A stretch of 64,000 nt of DNA, from assembly GCA_037179335.1 (NCBI GenBank), contig JAKZHN010000015.1:1-64000 (forward strand), in the 5' to 3' direction. This document shows positions 60,501-64,000 of this stretch, one piece after another. Under the pieces are notes generated by a model. It saw nothing but the letters and a program-made list of their open reading frames with translations. It had not been told where the DNA came from and made no database searches. The position numbers and the translations under genes were made by a program. The DNA is from Cyclaneusma minus (lineage: Eukaryota; Ascomycota; Leotiomycetes; Marthamycetales; Marthamycetaceae). The stretch's first letter is position 1. Each line of letters begins with the position of its first letter.

Positions 60501-61017
60501 TTTTTTTAAAAAAAGTAGGAAAAAGACGGGTATTAATTTTAAAGCTTAATAATAATATTTTATTTTATTTAAATAAAAAGGCTCTAATTAATAGTCTTTT
60601 AAAAACCAATTAATAATTTAAAGAAAAATATTAAGGTTTGAATTTAAAGCTTAATATAAATAAGCAGGAATAGGGAAGTGGAAAATGGAAAAAGGCCAGA
60701 TTTGGGCCGGAATTAAAAAGGGATTTAATTGGGTAAAAGGCTGGTTTGGGGAAATGGTATTGGTGTGGGTGTGGTTTGGATTTTTTTCGGATTTTTGAAT
60801 TAATGATTATAGCGATTGGCAATAGCAGAATTTAAAGGTATAGTATTGGAATTGGATAAACCCCTAATTTGTTTATAATTAAAAGTCTTTATTATTATTA
60901 ACAAAAAGAGATTAGGGTAGTTTTTGCCTAAAAATATCCTAATGTTTTTTGGAAAGGCTTGGCCTTTTAAGGTTTTTAGCCTTGCTAAAAGATTTACTAC
61001 TTTAGTTATTATTGCAC

Positions 61018-61058
61018 GGCTTTAATAGCTAGATAATGATTAAAATTAATAAATAAAT
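61018..61058 (+). repeat. Dispersed repeat B, copy 2
   Basis: GGCTTTAATAGCTAGATAAT followed by GATTAAAATTAATAAATAAA. Homologous to 49773-49816. Ends about 50 bp before the hexanucleotide array. Confidence 0.7.
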
Positions 61059-61106
61059 TTATAAATTTATAAAACCAGTAAATTTGGGGTTTTTTTTATT
61101 GTATAT

Positions 61107-61333
61107 TATTTTTATTTTTATTTTTATTTTTATTTTTATTTTTATTTTTATTTTTATTTTTATTTTTATTTTTATTTTTATTTTTATTTTTATTTTTATT
61201 TTTATTTTTATTTTTATTTTTATTTTTATTTTTATTTTTATTTTTATTTTTATTTTTATTTTTATTTTTATTTTTATTTTTATTTTTATTTTTATTTTTA
61301 TTTTTATTTTTATTTTTATTTTTATTTTTATTT
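61107..61333. repeat. (ATTTTT)n hexanucleotide microsatellite, about 38 copies
   Basis: An apparently perfect tract of about 227 bp. It produces an artificial Ile-Phe polymer frame on the plus strand, which is not a gene. Strong A/T strand asymmetry and recent slippage growth. Confidence 0.95.
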
Positions 61334-62684
61334 GATTTTAAAATATAATTAACTCCTTTTTTTATTTTAAAAATTAATTAATATAGAAAAACTTTTTAAT
61401 AGCCCTGGTATTTTTTTTAAAAAAAAGCTAATTATAAATAGGCTGCCAAATATTTTGCAATTTTTATTTTTAGCGTATTAAAATTTAATTTTTTTACTAT
61501 TAATTATAAATTTACTTTTTTTAATATTATAATTGCTATATTTCCGTATATAATATATTTGCTATATATATAATATATTAATTAAAATGTTTTTAAAAAC
61601 CAATACAAAGCTCTTAGAATAATAAAGGATTGAAAAATATAAAATAAAGCTTAGTATAATATAATTAAAGCCTTTATATTTAAAAAAATAAATAAAAAAA
61701 TAAATAAACTATAAAACTTTTTTTAATAAAAATATAGAATTATATTAATAATATTTAGCTGATTTTATATAAGAAAAAATTAATAAAAGCTTAAATAGAT
61801 CAATATTTTTATTTTGGCGCTATTATTATATTTAAAGCTAAAAGAATATAGGGTTTTAAAAAATTTAATTAATAGCAATATAGTAAATTTATATATAGCT
61901 TGGTTAAAAATAAAGCTTATTATTAATTTTTAAATTGATTTCTACTTCTTTTTTACCCTTTTATTTATATTTTTGCTAATTTTAATTATAACAAATTAAT
62001 AGCATTATTGCAAAACATTGCATAGCTTTATATATTAGGCTTATATTTATAATTTAAACCAATTAGCAATTTTATGCCCGCTTTTATAATAAGGCATTCC
62101 GGAGAGCTATAATAATTATTTAAAATTAGTAAAACTTTTCCAAATACCCTTTACTATTCGCAAATCCCTTCCATTGCAAATTTGAAGCGCTATTTTAATT
62201 TAATATATAATGTTTTTTTATTTTTATTATAGATTTTCCTTATATTTATAAAATCGTTAAACGCGAAATTTTAAGCTAAATATTAAAAATAAATAATATT
62301 TATATTTATTGGTGGCTTATTAAACTAGCTAATAATGCTTTAAAATATATAAATATTAATAATGCTTTTATTTTTAACATTTTGCCCAAGCATAGCTATA
62401 TAATTTAAAAATCTGCATTATTTATAGCCAAAATCGGCAAGACTTTAAATGGTGAAAAGACTATTTTTAAGGCCAAATATTATTGCGGTGCCTATATTTC
62501 TATAAATTATCCTTTTTTAAAAAATATATTAATAATTATTACCTTTATACTAATTATAATAAAAGGAATTGCAATACCTTTGCATTTATTGCACCCTTTA
62601 ACTAGCAGCCAAAAGCTAGAAAATCAAATATCAATCCAATTAAAAGTTCAAAAATTCAAAATAATAAATCCCAGCTACTTTTAA

Positions 62685-62862
62685 TATCCCAATCAGCTTT
62701 CCGGGGCTTTTAATATAGCCCAGGCCGTTTTTGGGGCTTAAAAGAAAAAAGTGAACGAGGCTTTTAATTAGCTATTCCCCGGGGCTTTTAATCAGTTATT
62801 TCCTGGGGCTTTTAACTAGCATCTTTTCGAGGCTTTTAGCGCGGCCGCCCCCGGGGTTTAAA
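62685..62862. repeat. GC-richer minisatellite around GGGGCTTTTAA
   Basis: Six to seven irregular units of about 20-32 bp, each with GGGGCTTTTAAT or a variant (GAGGCTTTTAATTAGCTATT, GGGGCTTTTAATCAGTTATT, GGGGCTTTTAACTAGCATCT). One unit contains GCGGCCGCCCCCGGGG. Stands out from the surrounding AT-rich DNA. Confidence 0.75.
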
Positions 62863-63232
62863 AGGAAAAGGATTAAGAGAAATGGAATTAGAATTATAGC
62901 TAATTAAGGAAAAGTAAAGTGAATTTATAAAAAAGGAAATTATAGCAGCTAGTAGGGCAGATAGAAATATTGGATTTTATGCTTAGATTTTAATTTTTAT
63001 AAGCTTTATAATAAAATTATAATGCCATTTATTTATTTATTTAAATTATCGATTAAACTAATAAAAAACCAGTAAAAATTAAAGCTTTATTAATATACTA
63101 TAAAATTCGGTATAACCTTATTTAATTAAGCGCCCGGAATAATTTTAATATTATGCTAATAGCCGCCTGGATTAATTTATAATTTATCCGAGTTTTATTA
63201 TATATTAATGGATAATTTCCTTTTAAAAAACT

Positions 63233-63310
63233 GGTTTCCTGCCTTAATTTAAAGCAAGGTATATATGGATATTTGTATAGTATATATAGGGATTTGCATT
63301 TATAATAAAT
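63233..63310 (-). repeat. Dispersed repeat C, right copy
   Basis: Reverse complement contains GCAAATCCCTATATATACTA, then CAAATATCCATATATACCTT, then GCTTTAAATTAAGGCAGGAA. With 53372-53448 it brackets about 9.9 kb. Confidence 0.8.
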
Positions 63311-64000
63311 TGGTTTTATTTTATATTTTGGAATCTCAATTAAGAAAATAAAAATTGCATAAAAATAACCAAGCCTATATTATTTAAATTAATAGCATGC
63401 TATAAAAAATAATTGCCAAAATATCGTTTTTATTTATTATTAATAGAAATATTAACGGCATTTAAAAATAAGTAAAAATAAATAATTTATTTTATATTTA
63501 ATCGTTTGCTTAAAATTAATATATTTGTTAATAAATGCCTGTATATTTTTGTATTTTGCGCATAGAAAATTAATATATTAATAAGGTTTTCCTATTTTCG
63601 ATATCTAGTTTTTTATAATAATTGGCAAGGCCTTTAATTTTGCTAGCTTATATATTTATTGCGTATAGAAAATAGATATATAGCTTATATTAAATAGCCT
63701 TTTTAATTTGGATTTTATATCTATTTAGCAAAATTTTATATGCAATATTAAATTAAAAAACATTGCAATTTTTATAATTTAAGCCGATTTATATTATAAA
63801 ACTTATTCTCCAATCTAGATATTTTTAATATAAATTTTTTAACCTTCTTTGCAATTTTTATTTTCAATTTTTTTTTTCATCCGGTTAATACAATTTAATA
63901 GCAATTATAATAATGGCTATTTTAACCGCCGCCGTTATTTCCAAAACGCTTTTATTATATTTTTACCGATAAATAATTCTTTTTTAAATTTTTGCTTATT

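Larger units (their letters stand above)
35283..64000. other. AT-rich compartment, right arm, no credible gene
   Basis: About 28.7 kb of mostly A and T. Open frames are short, hydrophobic or repetitive and carry no domain (for example 56295-56597 minus, rich in Leu/Ile/Phe). In 43381-43500 I count 27 G+C of 120; of 16 cytosines 9 follow G, 3 follow C, 2 follow T and 2 follow A. It contains repeat copies, simple repeats and a few GC-richer relics, listed separately. Probably RIP-like-mutated transposons; a centromeric or subtelomeric role cannot be judged from sequence. Confidence 0.8.

Noticed and set aside
61084..61335. 83-codon Ile-Phe polymer frame
   Set aside because: Produced by the hexanucleotide repeat; not a membrane protein gene.
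35283..64000. Mitochondrial DNA or a mitochondrial insertion
   Set aside because: AT content alone suggests it, but I see no cox, nad, cob, rRNA or tRNA sequence, and it is continuous with nuclear genes.

Overview
The window looks like nuclear DNA of a filamentous ascomycete (Pezizomycotina). The supported introns are short (47-123 nt) with GTGAGT/GTATGT donors and CTAAC/CTAAT branch sites, the genes are fungal orthologues, and the DNA falls into two sharply different compartments. I cannot name the species; an AT-isochore Dothideomycete or Leotiomycete would fit, but that is inference.

Layout: 1 to about 10,690 is extremely AT-rich, with no credible gene, only simple repeats, tandem repeats and mutated relics. 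About 10,690 to 33,730 is a GC-balanced gene island. In order it holds a possible 3'-terminal gene fragment (+), a BUB1/MAD3-type checkpoint kinase (+), a diverged three-copy repeat array, an unrecognised 661-aa protein gene (-), a gene-poor stretch of about 3.8 kb, a fungal O-fucosyltransferase-like membrane protein gene (+), POL5 (+), a possible small ORF (-), tubulin cofactor A (-) and ADE2 (+). TBCA and ADE2 are divergent and share one upstream region. From about 33,730 to 35,730 the island edge carries four successive inverted-repeat elements. From about 35,280 to 64,000 the sequence is again AT-rich, with degraded repeats and no credible gene.

The recognised genes are housekeeping functions: spindle checkpoint, microtubule folding, rRNA/ribosome synthesis, purine synthesis and secretory-pathway glycosylation. 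They form no operon-like pathway. The kinase combines two KEN boxes around the TPR region, a Bub3-binding motif and an intact kinase, which suggests one undivided MadBub gene.

The most interesting signal is the mutation pattern of the AT-rich DNA. Surviving cytosines are strongly biased to GpC (then CpC), and the C-to-T differences I could read between repeat copies fall outside GpC. Textbook RIP is described by loss of CpA, but CpA survives here when preceded by G. This suggests a RIP-like process with a strong 5'-base rule. Second in interest are the repeat families, including a repeat end found in inverted orientation at 53.4 and 63.3 kb and on a short element at 34.6-35.3 kb, and a palindromic element with internal tandem repeats at 35.3-35.7 kb.
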